From Flavobacterium sp. (GTDB taxonomy: Bacteria; Bacteroidota; Bacteroidia; Flavobacteriales; Flavobacteriaceae): a stretch of 64,000 bases of DNA. A program made the translations under genes and the position numbers. Shown here one piece after another: positions 9,490 to 19,069 of this stretch (position 1 is its first letter; each line of letters starts with the position of its first letter). The DNA lies in NCBI RefSeq assembly GCF_027484205.1, contig NZ_JAIXUB010000004.1:60650-124649 (forward strand), given 5' to 3'. Under the pieces are notes generated by a model that ran no database searches, had not been told where the DNA came from, and saw only the letters and a program-made list of their open reading frames with translations.

Positions 9490-10746
9490 ATGCTTGTTTA
9501 CTTCCGATTACTAAAAGAGAGTTTTGGTTTTGCAATGAATGCCTTGCGAAACAACAAGTTGCGTACATTACTTTCACTTCTTGGTGTAACCATTGGAATT
9601 TTTTCTATTATTGCTGTTCTTGCTGCGGTTGATTCCTTAGACAAAAAAATTAAAGCAGATATTAGTGGTTTAGACAATAAATCTATTTTCCTTTTTAAAT
9701 ATTGTTTTGGTCCTTCGGATGTTGAAGATTGGAAAATCGACCAATTTCCAGATGTTAGTTTCGACGAATACAACTACATTAAAGATAATGTAAATGGAGT
9801 AGAAGCGGTTTGTTATCAGTTTTTTACCAATCGCGAAAGTGTAAAGTATGATGATAAAACTGCAAGTTCTGTTAGTATAAAACCATGTACTTATGAGTTT
9901 ATTGATATTGAAAAATTAGAATTTACGCAAGGTCGTTTTTTTAACGAACAAGAATCTAATTCAGGTAAAAACTGTGTTATTCTTGGACATGAAGTTGCTC
10001 AATCTTTGTTTGAAGATAGTGATCCAATTGACAAAGAAATTCGTCTTTATGGACAAAAGTTTATTGTCTTTGGCGTTTTGAAAAAAGTAGGCGAGCGTAT
10101 GGTTAATTTTGGTTCAAATCCTGATAATACTGTATATGTTCCAATAAATAAAGTGCGAAGTATGTTTGGCGATAATAATGATTTGTTTACACCAATAATT
10201 ATCATTCGTCCTGAAGCTAATGTCGAACTTGAAAATATAAAAGGTGAATTAACTCAAAAACTGAGAATCAAACGTGGATTAAAATCAGGTGAGATTGACA
10301 CTTTTTTTGTTAATGTTTTAAAAGGCGCCACTGATCAAATTGATGCAATCATCACTCAAATGAATATTATGGGTTGGATTATTGCAGGATTTTCACTTCT
10401 TGTTGGAGGTTTTGGAATTGCAAATATTATGTTTGTTTCCGTAAAAGAAAGAACTAATTTGATTGGAATTCAAAAATCGCTTGGAGCTAAAAATAAATTC
10501 ATTTTATTTCAGTTTCTTTTTGAAGCAGTTATACTTTGTGTAATTGGCGGTGCAATTGGTCTTTTTCTAGTTTGGATAATTGCTTTAATCCTTACTAATG
10601 CTTTAGATTTTGAATTTGTTCTTAGTCTAAAAAATATGGCGCTTGGAACTTCATTAGCAATTGTTATTGGTTTGATTTCAGGGATTTTACCAGCAATTTC
10701 AGCATCAAAACTTGATCCAGTCGAAGCCATTCGAAGCGGAATGTAA
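9490..10746 (+). CDS. MacB/FtsX-type ABC transporter permease
   Basis: Type VII ABC permease of 418 residues. One membrane helix near the N-terminus (about 28-50) follows the RNNKLRTLLSLLGVTIGIFS motif typical of the MacB_PCD domain. A periplasmic domain of about 220 residues comes next, then three C-terminal helices of the FtsX domain (GGFGIANIMFVSVKERTNLIGIQ, then the paired helices) ending in the conserved DPVEAIRSGM. Members drive mechanotransmission across the envelope, for example for lipoprotein release, efflux or signalling. No ABC ATPase gene is adjacent, so the partner must be encoded elsewhere. The substrate cannot be deduced. Confidence 0.92.
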   Translation: MLVYFRLLKESFGFAMNALRNNKLRTLLSLLGVTIGIFSIIAVLAAVDSLDKKIKADISGLDNKSIFLFKYCFGPSDVEDWKIDQFPDVSFDEYNYIKDNVNGVEAVCYQFFTNRESVKYDDKTASSVSIKPCTYEFIDIEKLEFTQGRFFNEQESNSGKNCVILGHEVAQSLFEDSDPIDKEIRLYGQKFIVFGVLKKVGERMVNFGSNPDNTVYVPINKVRSMFGDNNDLFTPIIIIRPEANVELENIKGELTQKLRIKRGLKSGEIDTFFVNVLKGATDQIDAIITQMNIMGWIIAGFSLLVGGFGIANIMFVSVKERTNLIGIQKSLGAKNKFILFQFLFEAVILCVIGGAIGLFLVWIIALILTNALDFEFVLSLKNMALGTSLAIVIGLISGILPAISASKLDPVEAIRSGM

Positions 10747-10781
10747 TTCATTTTCTATATATTTGTTGCAAACTTCTGCAA

Positions 10782-11315
10782 TTGAAAAAACAAGTAGTCA
10801 GTATTTTTTTACTATTTATCATGATAGTTCCTGCTGTTGTAACATATACATGGTTACAAAAGCATAAGCGTGCTGTAAAAAGAGAAGTAAAATGGAAAAT
10901 GATTGCAGGAATCGACAAAAGCGAATTAGTTTTTTTTACATTTTCTAATAAAGATATTCAAACAAAACTGCGATGGGAACACGCTAAAGAATTTGAATAT
11001 AAAAACCAAATGTATGATGTAGTTGAAAAGAAAATCTTAAAAGATTCTACTCAATTATGGTGTTGGTGGGATTACAAAGAAACCAAACTCAACAAACAAT
11101 TACAACGTATTTTAGTTACAGTTTTTCAAAACGATTCAAAATCAAAGGAAAAGCAAGATCAAGTATTCAAATTTTACAAAATGGTTTATCTTCCTTCAGT
11201 ATTTGATTGGAAACCTCATTTTGATGCTTCTTTTTGTAAAAAAGCTATATGTAGAAATGTATTTTACAAATCTGTCACATCACTAATTTCATTACCGCCA
11301 CCAAAAATCGTTTAG
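10782..11315 (+). CDS. Membrane-anchored hypothetical protein
   Basis: A 177-residue protein read from a TTG codon, since no ATG precedes the hydrophobic N-terminal segment (about 5-25) that would serve as signal or anchor. The mature region is basic and has a memorable aromatic patch, QLWCWWDYKETKLNKQL, plus two late cysteines (SFCKKAICRN). I do not recognise the family. It sits 35 bases after the permease gene, so it may share its transcript, and 129 bases before the heme-type TonB receptor. A role linked to either neighbour is inference only. Confidence 0.65.
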   Translation: MKKQVVSIFLLFIMIVPAVVTYTWLQKHKRAVKREVKWKMIAGIDKSELVFFTFSNKDIQTKLRWEHAKEFEYKNQMYDVVEKKILKDSTQLWCWWDYKETKLNKQLQRILVTVFQNDSKSKEKQDQVFKFYKMVYLPSVFDWKPHFDASFCKKAICRNVFYKSVTSLISLPPPKIV

Positions 11316-11393
11316 TTCATTTATCGATTTTTGAATGTTAAAGTGCATCACAATTATAAATTTTAAAATTAGAATTTATGATTTGTGTTATTG

Positions 11394-11427
11394 TGCTATT
11401 TAATAATGTCTATTTGATAAAATAGCA
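11394..11427 (+). promoter_or_regulatory. Inverted repeat upstream of TonB receptor
   Basis: TGCTATTT (11394-11401) and AAATAGCA (11420-11427) form an 8-base inverted repeat with an 18-base centre, ending 17 bases before the receptor ATG. The place suits an operator or a leader hairpin. It has no T-tract and no known consensus that I recognise. Confidence 0.25.
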
Positions 11428-11444
11428 TTTATAATTATAAAAAA

Positions 11445-13646
11445 ATGAAAAGATATATTACTTATGCTGTATTGTTTTTATCAGTAATTGGGTATTCACA
11501 AACAGATAATGATTCTACAAAAGTTAAAACTATTGATGAAGTTGTAGTTTTAAATAAATTACCAAAAAAGTTTTCTTCATTGCCAAATCAAATTGAAGTT
11601 ATAACTGAGAAACAAATTGAGTTTCAAAATTTTCAAACTACTGCCGAAATGCTTTCCAATTCAGGAAACCTATTTGTTCAAAAATCGCAACAAGGTGGCG
11701 GAAGTCCTGCTATTAGGGGGTTTGAAGCAAGTAGGGTTTTACTTCTTGTTGATGGAATTCGAATGAATAATTTAATTTTTCGTGCTGGACATCTTCAAAA
11801 CGCAATTACAGTTGACGAGAATATGCTTGAAAATGTTGGGATTTTTTATGGACCAACATCAACACTCTTTGGAAGCGATGCTTTAGGTGGTACTGTTGCA
11901 ATGACTACCAAGAGAGCTTTGTTTTTAGATGAATCAAAAAAAGCTCTGACAGGAAATGTAAATACAAGATATAGTTCTGTTAATGAGGAAAAATCAATTG
12001 CGTTTGGGTTGAATTATGCAACATCAAATTTTGCATCATTGACTTCATTTTCTTTTAATGATTTTGGAGATTTAAGAATGGGAAAACGTAAAAATCATCA
12101 TTCAGATTATTTTGGCGAAAGACCTTTTTATGTAGCAACAATTGATGGAGTTGATCAATTGATTGAAAATGATAATAAATATGTTCAAAAAAATTCGGGT
12201 TACAAGCAGTATAATTTTATGCAAAAACTGGCTTATAAAACTGCATCAGGTTTTGAACATGGCTTGAATTTTCAATATTCAACTTCATCAGATATTAATA
12301 GATATGATAGATTGACTGAAACAAATGCTACAACTGGTCTAACGCATGCCGAATGGTATTATGGACCACAAAAACGTTTGTTAGGAGTTTATTCTCTTCA
12401 AAAATCTAATGCGTTTTTAAATAGTGATTTGAAAATCAATGTTGCTTTTCAAGATGTAAAAGAAAGTCGTCACAATAGAAGATTTGGGAATTATAAATTA
12501 CAAAATAGAGAGGAAGAAGTGAAAATGTACTCTGTTTCTGCTGATTTGAATAAGAAATTTTCAAAGGGTGAATTATTTTACGGATTTGAATCTTATTTTG
12601 AAACGTTAAACTCGTCAGCTTATTCGAATAATATCAATACGGGAGAAATTGCTGCAATAAGTACACGTTATCCAAACGGTGATAATAAAATGATGCGTAA
12701 TGATTTGTATGTTTCTTACAATCATAAAGTTTCTGAAAATACTTTTTGGAATGCAGGAGCGAGAGTTGGATATACAACACTAAAAAGCACTATTAATGAT
12801 GATGCATTTTTTCCATTACCATTTTCTAGTATTTCTCAAGGAAATGTGACTTACAGTGGAACAATTGGAATAAACCATAATAATTCTCAAAACTTTACTA
12901 TTAAAGCGAATCTTTCAAGTGGATTTAGAGTTCCTAATATTGATGATTTAGCTAAGATATTTGAATCAGTTCAAGGAACAATTATTGTTCCTAATGAAGA
13001 TTTGAAACCTGAGAAAACGTTAACTGCTGATTTTGGAATTGTCATTCAATCTGATTCTAAAAAAATAAGGTTAGAAAATACTTACTTTTACACAAGAATG
13101 TATGATGCTATTGTAACGGATGAATTTCAATATAATGGTCAAAGCATAATTGATTATGAAGGAACTCCGAGTCAAGTTTTTGCAAATCAAAATAAAGGCA
13201 AAGCATTTGTGACAGGAATTTCCACAAGTTTTTATGCGGCATTGTTAGATGATTTAGATTTTAATGCATCTTTCAATTATACTTATGGAAGAGTTGTTGA
13301 AGAAAATGGTACAAAAACACCTTTAGATCATATTTCACCTTATTTTGGAAAAATAGGTTTCGAGTACACTAAATCATGGGCAAATTTTGAATTATATATG
13401 TTATATAATGGTAAAAAAGCAAGTAAAAACTATTCTACAAGTGGTGAAGATAATCAACAATATGCACCAATAGGAGGAATGCCTGCTTGGGAAACGTATA
13501 ATTTTAAAACAGGATTTAAAGTGTATAAAGGAGCAACACTTTTTGCAGGTATTGAAAATATTTTAGATACTCAATATCGAACTTTTGCTTCTGGAATTAA
13601 TGCTCCAGGAAGAAACTTTTACGCTGGTTTGAAGTACAGTTTCTAA
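11445..13646 (+). CDS. TonB-dependent receptor, heme/hemoglobin-type
   Basis: Outer-membrane active transporter of 733 residues. A signal peptide (about 1-18, ending GYSQ) precedes a TonB-box-like region TIDEVVVLNKLP. The plug domain follows (about 45-170) with QGGGSPAIRGFEASRVLLLV and the GPTSTLFGSDALGG stretch, then a large beta-barrel closing in GRNFYAGLKYSF, with the aromatic terminal residue used by the Bam machine. The plug motif SPAIRGFEASRVLLLVDGIR is like that of hemin/hemoglobin receptors, so heme or a related iron source is the likely substrate, although this is inferred from similarity. No CarboxypepD_reg (SusC) N-terminal extension is present. Confidence 0.9.
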   Translation: MKRYITYAVLFLSVIGYSQTDNDSTKVKTIDEVVVLNKLPKKFSSLPNQIEVITEKQIEFQNFQTTAEMLSNSGNLFVQKSQQGGGSPAIRGFEASRVLLLVDGIRMNNLIFRAGHLQNAITVDENMLENVGIFYGPTSTLFGSDALGGTVAMTTKRALFLDESKKALTGNVNTRYSSVNEEKSIAFGLNYATSNFASLTSFSFNDFGDLRMGKRKNHHSDYFGERPFYVATIDGVDQLIENDNKYVQKNSGYKQYNFMQKLAYKTASGFEHGLNFQYSTSSDINRYDRLTETNATTGLTHAEWYYGPQKRLLGVYSLQKSNAFLNSDLKINVAFQDVKESRHNRRFGNYKLQNREEEVKMYSVSADLNKKFSKGELFYGFESYFETLNSSAYSNNINTGEIAAISTRYPNGDNKMMRNDLYVSYNHKVSENTFWNAGARVGYTTLKSTINDDAFFPLPFSSISQGNVTYSGTIGINHNNSQNFTIKANLSSGFRVPNIDDLAKIFESVQGTIIVPNEDLKPEKTLTADFGIVIQSDSKKIRLENTYFYTRMYDAIVTDEFQYNGQSIIDYEGTPSQVFANQNKGKAFVTGISTSFYAALLDDLDFNASFNYTYGRVVEENGTKTPLDHISPYFGKIGFEYTKSWANFELYMLYNGKKASKNYSTSGEDNQQYAPIGGMPAWETYNFKTGFKVYKGATLFAGIENILDTQYRTFASGINAPGRNFYAGLKYSF

Positions 13647-13661
13647 AATTAGATTTAAAAT

Positions 13662-13695
13662 AAAATCCCGTCTCATTTTAACGAGACGGGATTTT
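13662..13695. terminator. Bidirectional intrinsic terminator
   Basis: A perfect 13-base stem (13662-13674 with 13683-13695), GC-rich in its centre (TCCCGTCTC/GAGACGGGA), closes an 8-base loop and is flanked by A and T runs. It can stop transcription from the TonB receptor (plus) and from accD (minus), whose ends converge here. Confidence 0.88.
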
Positions 13696-13696
13696 T

Positions 13697-14551
13697 TTAT
13701 CTAATTTCTTGATTTAAAATTAAATCAATGTATAAATTTATTTTGTCTTTTAGTTCTTTTCTTGGAGCAATGAAGTCTAAAAATCCATGTTCTAATACAA
13801 ATTCTGCGGTTTGAAAACCTTCAGGTAAATCTTTTCCAGTTGTATCTCGAACTACTCTTGGTCCAGCAAATCCAATTAATGCGCCAGGTTCAGAAATGTT
13901 GATATCACCAAGCATAGCATAAGAAGCAGTTGTTCCTCCTGTCGTTGGGTCAGTACATAAAGAGATATATGGAATTTTTGCTTCGGCAAGTTGTGCTAAT
14001 TTTGCAGAGGTTTTTGCTAATTGCATTAAAGAATAAGCTGCTTCCATCATTCTTGCTCCACCAGATTTTGAAATCATAACAAATGGAACATTGTGTTTTA
14101 TTGAATAATCAATTCCTCTTGCTATTTTTTCTCCAACTACTGCTCCCATTGAACCACCAATGAAAGCAAAATCCATACAACAAACTACTAAATCTTTACC
14201 TTTAGATTTTCCAACTCCTGTTCGCACCGCATCTTTCAATTTGGTTTTGTCCATTACGTCTTTCAATCGGTCAGAATATTTTTTTGTATCCACAAAATTT
14301 AATGGATCTTTTGATGTCATTTTTGCATCTAATTCTTTGAATTCGTTATTGTCAAATAATATTTCAAAATATTCTTTACTTCCAATCCTAACATGAAAAT
14401 CATCTTCAGGACTAACCCAAAGGTTTCTTGCTAATTCGTCAGTATCAATAATTTTTCCTGTTGGAGATTTATACCACAACCCTTTCGGAACATCTTTTTT
14501 GTCCTCAGTTGCAGTAGTAATTCCTTTTTCTTTTCTTTTAAACCAAGCCAT
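13697..14551 (-). CDS. accD: Acetyl-CoA carboxylase carboxyltransferase beta subunit
   Basis: Beta subunit (284 residues) of the carboxyltransferase that moves CO2 from biotin to acetyl-CoA to make malonyl-CoA. The crotonase-fold core is intact: [20 protein letters not shown], the [13 protein letters not shown] oxyanion region and the [19 protein letters not shown] stretch. The N-terminal zinc ribbon is odd. Where the E. coli protein has two CxxC pairs, this one reads KSPTGK and VSPEDDF, so all four zinc cysteines are gone (residues about 28-52). I recall the same feature in other flavobacterial AccD proteins, so it is probably a lineage trait and not a defect. A heptanucleotide repeat lies just upstream. 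Confidence 0.95.
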   Translation of the reverse strand: MAWFKRKEKGITTATEDKKDVPKGLWYKSPTGKIIDTDELARNLWVSPEDDFHVRIGSKEYFEILFDNNEFKELDAKMTSKDPLNFVDTKKYSDRLKDVMDKTKLKDAVRTGVGKSKGKDLVVCCMDFAFIGGSMGAVVGEKIARGIDYSIKHNVPFVMISKSGGARMMEAAYSLMQLAKTSAKLAQLAEAKIPYISLCTDPTTGGTTASYAMLGDINISEPGALIGFAGPRVVRDTTGKDLPEGFQTAEFVLEHGFLDFIAPRKELKDKINLYIDLILNQEIR

Positions 14552-14565
14552 AATTTTAAATTTTG

Positions 14566-14593
14566 GATGGAAGATGGAAGATGGAAGATGGAA
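14566..14593. repeat. Heptanucleotide microsatellite (GATGGAA)x4
   Basis: Four exact tandem copies of GATGGAA lie between the accD start (14551) and the fbaA stop (14628), followed by a degenerate GAAACC. Read in the direction of accD they form its 5' leader. Confidence 0.95.
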
Positions 14594-14627
14594 GAAACCT
14601 TCCTACTTCTAGCTTCAAACTTCCAGC

Positions 14628-15695
14628 TTATAAAGTGTTAACGTTGTTTAAGTCAGCAAATGCTTGTTCTAATCTTGTGTTGAAAGTTACTTCACCTTCA
14701 CGAACCCATTTTCTTGGATCGTAATGTTTTTTATTTGGAGAATCGGCACCATCAGGACTTCCAATTTGAGTTCTTAGATAATCAATTTTAGAAACCATAT
14801 AATCTCTAATTCCTTCAGTAAAAGCAAATTGTAAATCAGTGTCAATATTCATTTTAATAACACCATAAGAAATAGCTTCTCTAATTTCCTCTAATGTTGA
14901 ACCTGAACCTCCATGAAAAACAAAATCAACCGGATTTGGACCAGTATTGAATTTTTGTTGCACATAATCTTGTGAGTTTTTCAAAATTTTTGGAGTCAAT
15001 TTTACATTTCCTGGTTTGTAAACTCCATGAACATTTCCGAACGAAGCAGCAATTGTGAATCTTGAACTAACTTTTGAAAGTTCCTCATAAGCATAAGAAA
15101 CTTCTGATGGTTGTGTGTATAATTTTGAACTATCAACATCAGAATTATCAACTCCGTCTTCTTCGCCACCAGTTATTCCTAACTCTATTTCTAAAGTCAT
15201 TCCCATTTTGCTCATTCTTGCTAAATAGGTTTTACAGATTTCAATATTTTCTTCAATTGGTTCTTCTGACAAATCAATCATGTGTGAAGAGAATAAAGAT
15301 TTTCCTGTTTCTGCATAGAATTTTTCAGAAGCATCTAATAAACCATCAATCCAAGGCAATAATTTTTTTGCACAATGGTCAGTGTGAAGTATTACTGTTG
15401 CTCCATAAGCTTCTGCTAGAGTGTGTATGTGTTTTGCTCCTGCAATTGCTCCTAAAATAGCCGATTTCTCACCTGCATTTGAAAGTCCTTTTCCTGCATT
15501 AAATTGTGCACCACCATTTGAAAATTGAATAATTACAGGTGCATTTAATTTTGCAGCTGTTTCTAAAACGCCGTTTATTGTACTTGAACCAGTTACATTT
15601 ACTGCTGGAAGGGCAAAACCTTTTTCTTTTGCATAAGCAAAAATTGCTTGAACTTCATCTCCAGTAGCAACTCCTGGTTTGATATTGTGTGACAT
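14628..15695 (-). CDS. fbaA: Fructose-bisphosphate aldolase, class II
   Basis: Zinc-dependent aldolase of 355 residues interconverting fructose-1,6-bisphosphate with DHAP and glyceraldehyde-3-phosphate in glycolysis/gluconeogenesis. Family hallmarks are the HTDHCAKK zinc/catalytic segment, the LEIELGITGGEEDGVD stretch, the FVFHGGSGSTLEEI phosphate loop and the VIKMNIDTDLQ strand. Length matches the E. coli-like (class IIA) subgroup. It has its own -7 box 42 bases upstream and is followed by accD. Confidence 0.97.
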   Translation of the reverse strand: MSHNIKPGVATGDEVQAIFAYAKEKGFALPAVNVTGSSTINGVLETAAKLNAPVIIQFSNGGAQFNAGKGLSNAGEKSAILGAIAGAKHIHTLAEAYGATVILHTDHCAKKLLPWIDGLLDASEKFYAETGKSLFSSHMIDLSEEPIEENIEICKTYLARMSKMGMTLEIELGITGGEEDGVDNSDVDSSKLYTQPSEVSYAYEELSKVSSRFTIAASFGNVHGVYKPGNVKLTPKILKNSQDYVQQKFNTGPNPVDFVFHGGSGSTLEEIREAISYGVIKMNIDTDLQFAFTEGIRDYMVSKIDYLRTQIGSPDGADSPNKKHYDPRKWVREGEVTFNTRLEQAFADLNNVNTL

Positions 15696-15736
15696 TGTGT
15701 AGTAGTTTTTTTAGTTAATCCCAAAATTTAGGAATA

Positions 15737-15744
15737 CAAAAATA
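15737..15744 (-). promoter_or_regulatory. Promoter -7 box for fbaA
   Basis: Minus-strand TATTTTTG matches TAnnTTTG, 41 bases before the fbaA ATG. No TTG is found at the expected -33 spacing. Confidence 0.4.
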
Positions 15745-15755
15745 ATAATTCTATT

Positions 15756-18305
15756 TTAGAATGGATAATTTATACCAATATTTACAACAGATTTTGATAA
15801 ATTAATTTCTTTAAACCATTTTTCATTTTCAAGTTTAGCAGGATTGTAGGTTTTAAATCCTAAATCGCCACGAACAACAAATAGTCCAAAATCATATCGT
15901 AAACCAAAACCTGTTCCCAAAGCAATGGTTTCTAAAGATTTTAATCCATTGAATTGATATGTTTCGTCTTCTACGTCATCAAAAACATTCCAAATATTAC
16001 CTAAATCACCAAAAAGCGCACCATTCAAATTTCCAAAAATATTAAATCGGAGTTCTGCGTTGAAACTGATTTTCATATTAGCTTCGTTAAAATCATTAAT
16101 TCCGCCGCTACTTCCTGGACCTAAACTATAAGGTTGCCATGCTCTATTGTCGTTTGTTCCTCCAGCAAAATAACTTCGGGAAAAAGGAATGTTTTTTGAA
16201 TTAGAATATGGAATTGCTATACCAAAGAAACTTCTAATGGCAAAGACTTTTTTTCTGTTCAAATCCCAATGTTTGATGTATTCAAATTCTGTTTTAATGT
16301 ACTGTGAATATTCAACATCAAAAATAGTATTGGCACCACTTTGATTAATCAGTTGATTTGAAGCTCGTGCAAAAAGCGATAAAACATTTCCAGCCGATTC
16401 TATTTTTGTTCTAAAAACATGAAAGCTATTGTCTTGTAAATTACTTTTTGATGTTTGTGAAAAGCTAAAACTTGTTGCAAAAATCAGATTGTTTTCTGTT
16501 AATCTTTTTCTTCGTTCTTCAATACTACTAATAGTTTTTAAATCCTCATCTGAAACATTTAAATTAGATGGAACTGAATTGAAAACTTGATTAATAAATC
16601 CATTAGTTCCTTGATCAATTTCTAATTTTCCATTTTTAAAAAACGAAGCATTTGCTCCATAAGCAATTGCTAAATCATTTAATATATCATAAGATGACTC
16701 ATAAATATTGAAATAATTACTAATATTTACATTCTTAACAAATTGAACGTTTAGTAAATCAAATCGGGCAGTTTTGTTTTTTCTTGGAGTCCAATTGTAT
16801 GTAAGTGAACTTGTAAAATTTTCTTTATCTAAACCAATATTTCTTTGTTTAGCATAACCCACACTTAAGGTTGTAGATGGAATCATACTTTTTGGAATAA
16901 TTTTATCAGTTTTGAAAGGCAATAAAATTCTTGGAAAATTAAGTTTTGAATCGATACCAAACTCAGAAATGTTAAAAAAGGTTCCATTTGGGTTTGCTAT
17001 ATCTCTTGATGAACCTATATTTCCTCTAAAGGCAATTTCAAAAGTTTCTGCACCATTAAAAACATTTCTAATTCCTAAAGAAGTATTTCCAGAGATACCA
17101 AAGTCTTGAATATTAGAATGTGTAAAATCTGCTGAAAGTCCAAAAGTGTATTTTTTTCTTGGTGTTAAAAATACATTAGCAATCAATCCGTTTTCATCCT
17201 TTGGGTCAACTTTATATTGAATTACAGGATAATTGAAAACCCTTAAATTACTCAAATATTTTGAGGTTAATGTAGTGTTCACGTCAGAATATGTTCCTCC
17301 TTTTGAAATAAAAACAGCATTGGTAATTGCTTTTGGACGGTATTTTAATTTGTTTTCACTGTAAAAATTAAAATCTTTATATGTCACAGAATCATTTACT
17401 TTAACAACACTTCTATTAGCAGGATGATCTGTAAAAATATTTACTTTATTAATTTTATATAACTTAAATTCTTGTGTTCTTGAAGTATCATTTACACGAA
17501 TATTTTGATTTTTAATATTCAAATCAAGATGTACTTTTTTGTTTGTATTTATGGTGTCAAGAACTCTAGAAATATAGTTTTGTTGAAAGAAAAAGGCACC
17601 GTTATTTCTAAAGTCAGCTGTAATTCTGTTTCTTTCGTTTTCCCAATCACTTTCGGTATATTGTTTTCCTGTTTTAAAAAAACTTGCTGCAATTTTATTT
17701 TTGTAGATAGAATCTAAAGCAGGCGTAGCAATATTAGTCTTGATACTGTCCACTTTAAAACCATTTCCTTTATCAATACTATATTTGATTTTTACTTTTT
17801 TTGTTTGAGAAGAATCTGCAGTAAAACTAGTTTTTACATCAAAAAAACCATTGTCAAAATAATATTTTCTTAATCGTCTTAAAGATTTATTTGTACTGTT
17901 TGTGTCAAGTATTACTGGTGCTTCTCCAGTTTTTTTTAAAAAATTATGAATTCCTTCATGCCAAAATGAATGGCCTAATCGATCAACTTGTTTTTTTGAG
18001 AGAAATTTTGCTTTTCGTTTATACTTTTCAGGATTTTTAATAAATTTAGCTTTGTATGACGAATCAGTATTCTTTTTTGCAAGGTTAAATAAATTCAATC
18101 TAAGTCGGTAGCCAAGGATTGAACTGTTAGGTTTTTGATACAATTGATTGAAAACTTCTTCGTCTTTAGTTGATTGATTATCAACTGATATTTCGTTTTT
18201 AATTAGTAAGCGTTTATTTTTTGGAACACGTTTAGTTGTGTTACAAGAGGTAACTAGTAGTCCAATTAAAATAAATAGTGATATTTTTGTAAAGTGATTT
18301 TTCAA
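15756..18305 (-). CDS. tamL: TamL: lipoprotein form of the TamA Omp85 translocase
   Basis: Omp85-superfamily outer-membrane protein of 849 residues. The N-terminus is a lipoprotein signal with lipobox LVTSC (Cys21). This is the hallmark of TamL, the Bacteroidota counterpart of TamA. Periplasmic POTRA-like segments follow (about 100-400, including RRLRKYYFDNGFFDVKTSF). A C-terminal 16-strand barrel carries SRSYFAGGTNDNRAW, the conserved lid/barrel motif (G-x-x-x-x-R-G-W type) of bacterial surface antigen (D15) domains, and the chain ends in GINYPF. Expected role: insertion of outer-membrane proteins together with a TamB-like protein, which is not encoded nearby. Confidence 0.9.
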   Translation of the reverse strand: MKNHFTKISLFILIGLLVTSCNTTKRVPKNKRLLIKNEISVDNQSTKDEEVFNQLYQKPNSSILGYRLRLNLFNLAKKNTDSSYKAKFIKNPEKYKRKAKFLSKKQVDRLGHSFWHEGIHNFLKKTGEAPVILDTNSTNKSLRRLRKYYFDNGFFDVKTSFTADSSQTKKVKIKYSIDKGNGFKVDSIKTNIATPALDSIYKNKIAASFFKTGKQYTESDWENERNRITADFRNNGAFFFQQNYISRVLDTINTNKKVHLDLNIKNQNIRVNDTSRTQEFKLYKINKVNIFTDHPANRSVVKVNDSVTYKDFNFYSENKLKYRPKAITNAVFISKGGTYSDVNTTLTSKYLSNLRVFNYPVIQYKVDPKDENGLIANVFLTPRKKYTFGLSADFTHSNIQDFGISGNTSLGIRNVFNGAETFEIAFRGNIGSSRDIANPNGTFFNISEFGIDSKLNFPRILLPFKTDKIIPKSMIPSTTLSVGYAKQRNIGLDKENFTSSLTYNWTPRKNKTARFDLLNVQFVKNVNISNYFNIYESSYDILNDLAIAYGANASFFKNGKLEIDQGTNGFINQVFNSVPSNLNVSDEDLKTISSIEERRKRLTENNLIFATSFSFSQTSKSNLQDNSFHVFRTKIESAGNVLSLFARASNQLINQSGANTIFDVEYSQYIKTEFEYIKHWDLNRKKVFAIRSFFGIAIPYSNSKNIPFSRSYFAGGTNDNRAWQPYSLGPGSSGGINDFNEANMKISFNAELRFNIFGNLNGALFGDLGNIWNVFDDVEDETYQFNGLKSLETIALGTGFGLRYDFGLFVVRGDLGFKTYNPAKLENEKWFKEINLSKSVVNIGINYPF

Positions 18306-18323
18306 AAGCGAAATAATTTAATT

Positions 18324-18331
18324 CAAAAATA
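18324..18331 (-). promoter_or_regulatory. Promoter -7 box for tamL
   Basis: Minus-strand TATTTTTG fits TAnnTTTG and lies 18 bases before the tamL ATG. A TTTG at 18356-18359 is 24 bases upstream, one base outside the usual range. The box sits in the 35-base gap to the divergent methyltransferase gene. Confidence 0.45.
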
Positions 18332-18340
18332 CATTTTTTT

Positions 18341-19069
18341 ATGGTTAGTAAGAGCCAAATAAAATTAATTACAAGTTTGCAACAAAAAAAATTCCGTCAA
18401 GAGCATCAATTGTTTATTGCAGAAGGTGTAAAGGTAATTCAAGAATTGCTATTATCAAATTTTGTATTAGAACATTTGTTTGTTACGCAAGAACTTTTTT
18501 CTGAAGTAGATACAAAACAAAAAACAGTTATCACGGAGACGGAATTAAAGAAGATTTCGTGTTTGTCAACACCAAATAATTGTTTGGCTTTGTTTAAAAT
18601 TCCAATACAAAAAACTACTAAAAGTTCAGGATTGATAATTGCCTTAGATGATATTCGTGATCCTGGAAACATGGGTACAATTATTCGTTTGTGCGATTGG
18701 TTTGGGATTGAACAAATAGTTTGTTCTGAACAAACGGTGGATGCTTATAATCCTAAAGTGGTTCAGGCAACAATGGGTTCAATATCTAGAGTATCGATTA
18801 CATATACTAACCTTTCTAAATATTTATCAAGACAAAGCATTGAAATTTTTGGAACTTTTATGGATGGAAAAAACGTTTACAAAGAAAGTTTACCTAAAGA
18901 TGGTGTTTTAGTTTTAGGGAATGAAGCAAATGGAATATCAAAAGATGTTGAAAAATTGATTACTTCAAAACTTGCTATTCCACGTTTTGGCGATTTACAA
19001 AAAGCAGAAAGTTTAAATGTGGCAACAGCTACCGCAATATTTTTGAGTGAATTTAAACGATTTTCTTAG
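18341..19069 (+). CDS. TrmH/SpoU-family RNA 2'-O-methyltransferase
   Basis: SPOUT methyltransferase of 242 residues with an N-terminal substrate-binding domain (about 1-90, HQLFIAEGVKVIQELL) and the knotted catalytic domain. All three SpoU motifs are present: DDIRDPGNMGTIIRL (motif 1), VLGNEANGISKDV (motif 2) and AESLNVATATAIFL (motif 3). The enzyme transfers methyl from S-adenosylmethionine to a ribose in rRNA or tRNA. An RlmB-like 23S rRNA target is possible, but I cannot assign it. It starts 36 bases from divergent tamL, and its 3' end overlaps the convergent porT gene by four bases. Confidence 0.9.
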   Translation: MVSKSQIKLITSLQQKKFRQEHQLFIAEGVKVIQELLLSNFVLEHLFVTQELFSEVDTKQKTVITETELKKISCLSTPNNCLALFKIPIQKTTKSSGLIIALDDIRDPGNMGTIIRLCDWFGIEQIVCSEQTVDAYNPKVVQATMGSISRVSITYTNLSKYLSRQSIEIFGTFMDGKNVYKESLPKDGVLVLGNEANGISKDVEKLITSKLAIPRFGDLQKAESLNVATATAIFLSEFKRFS

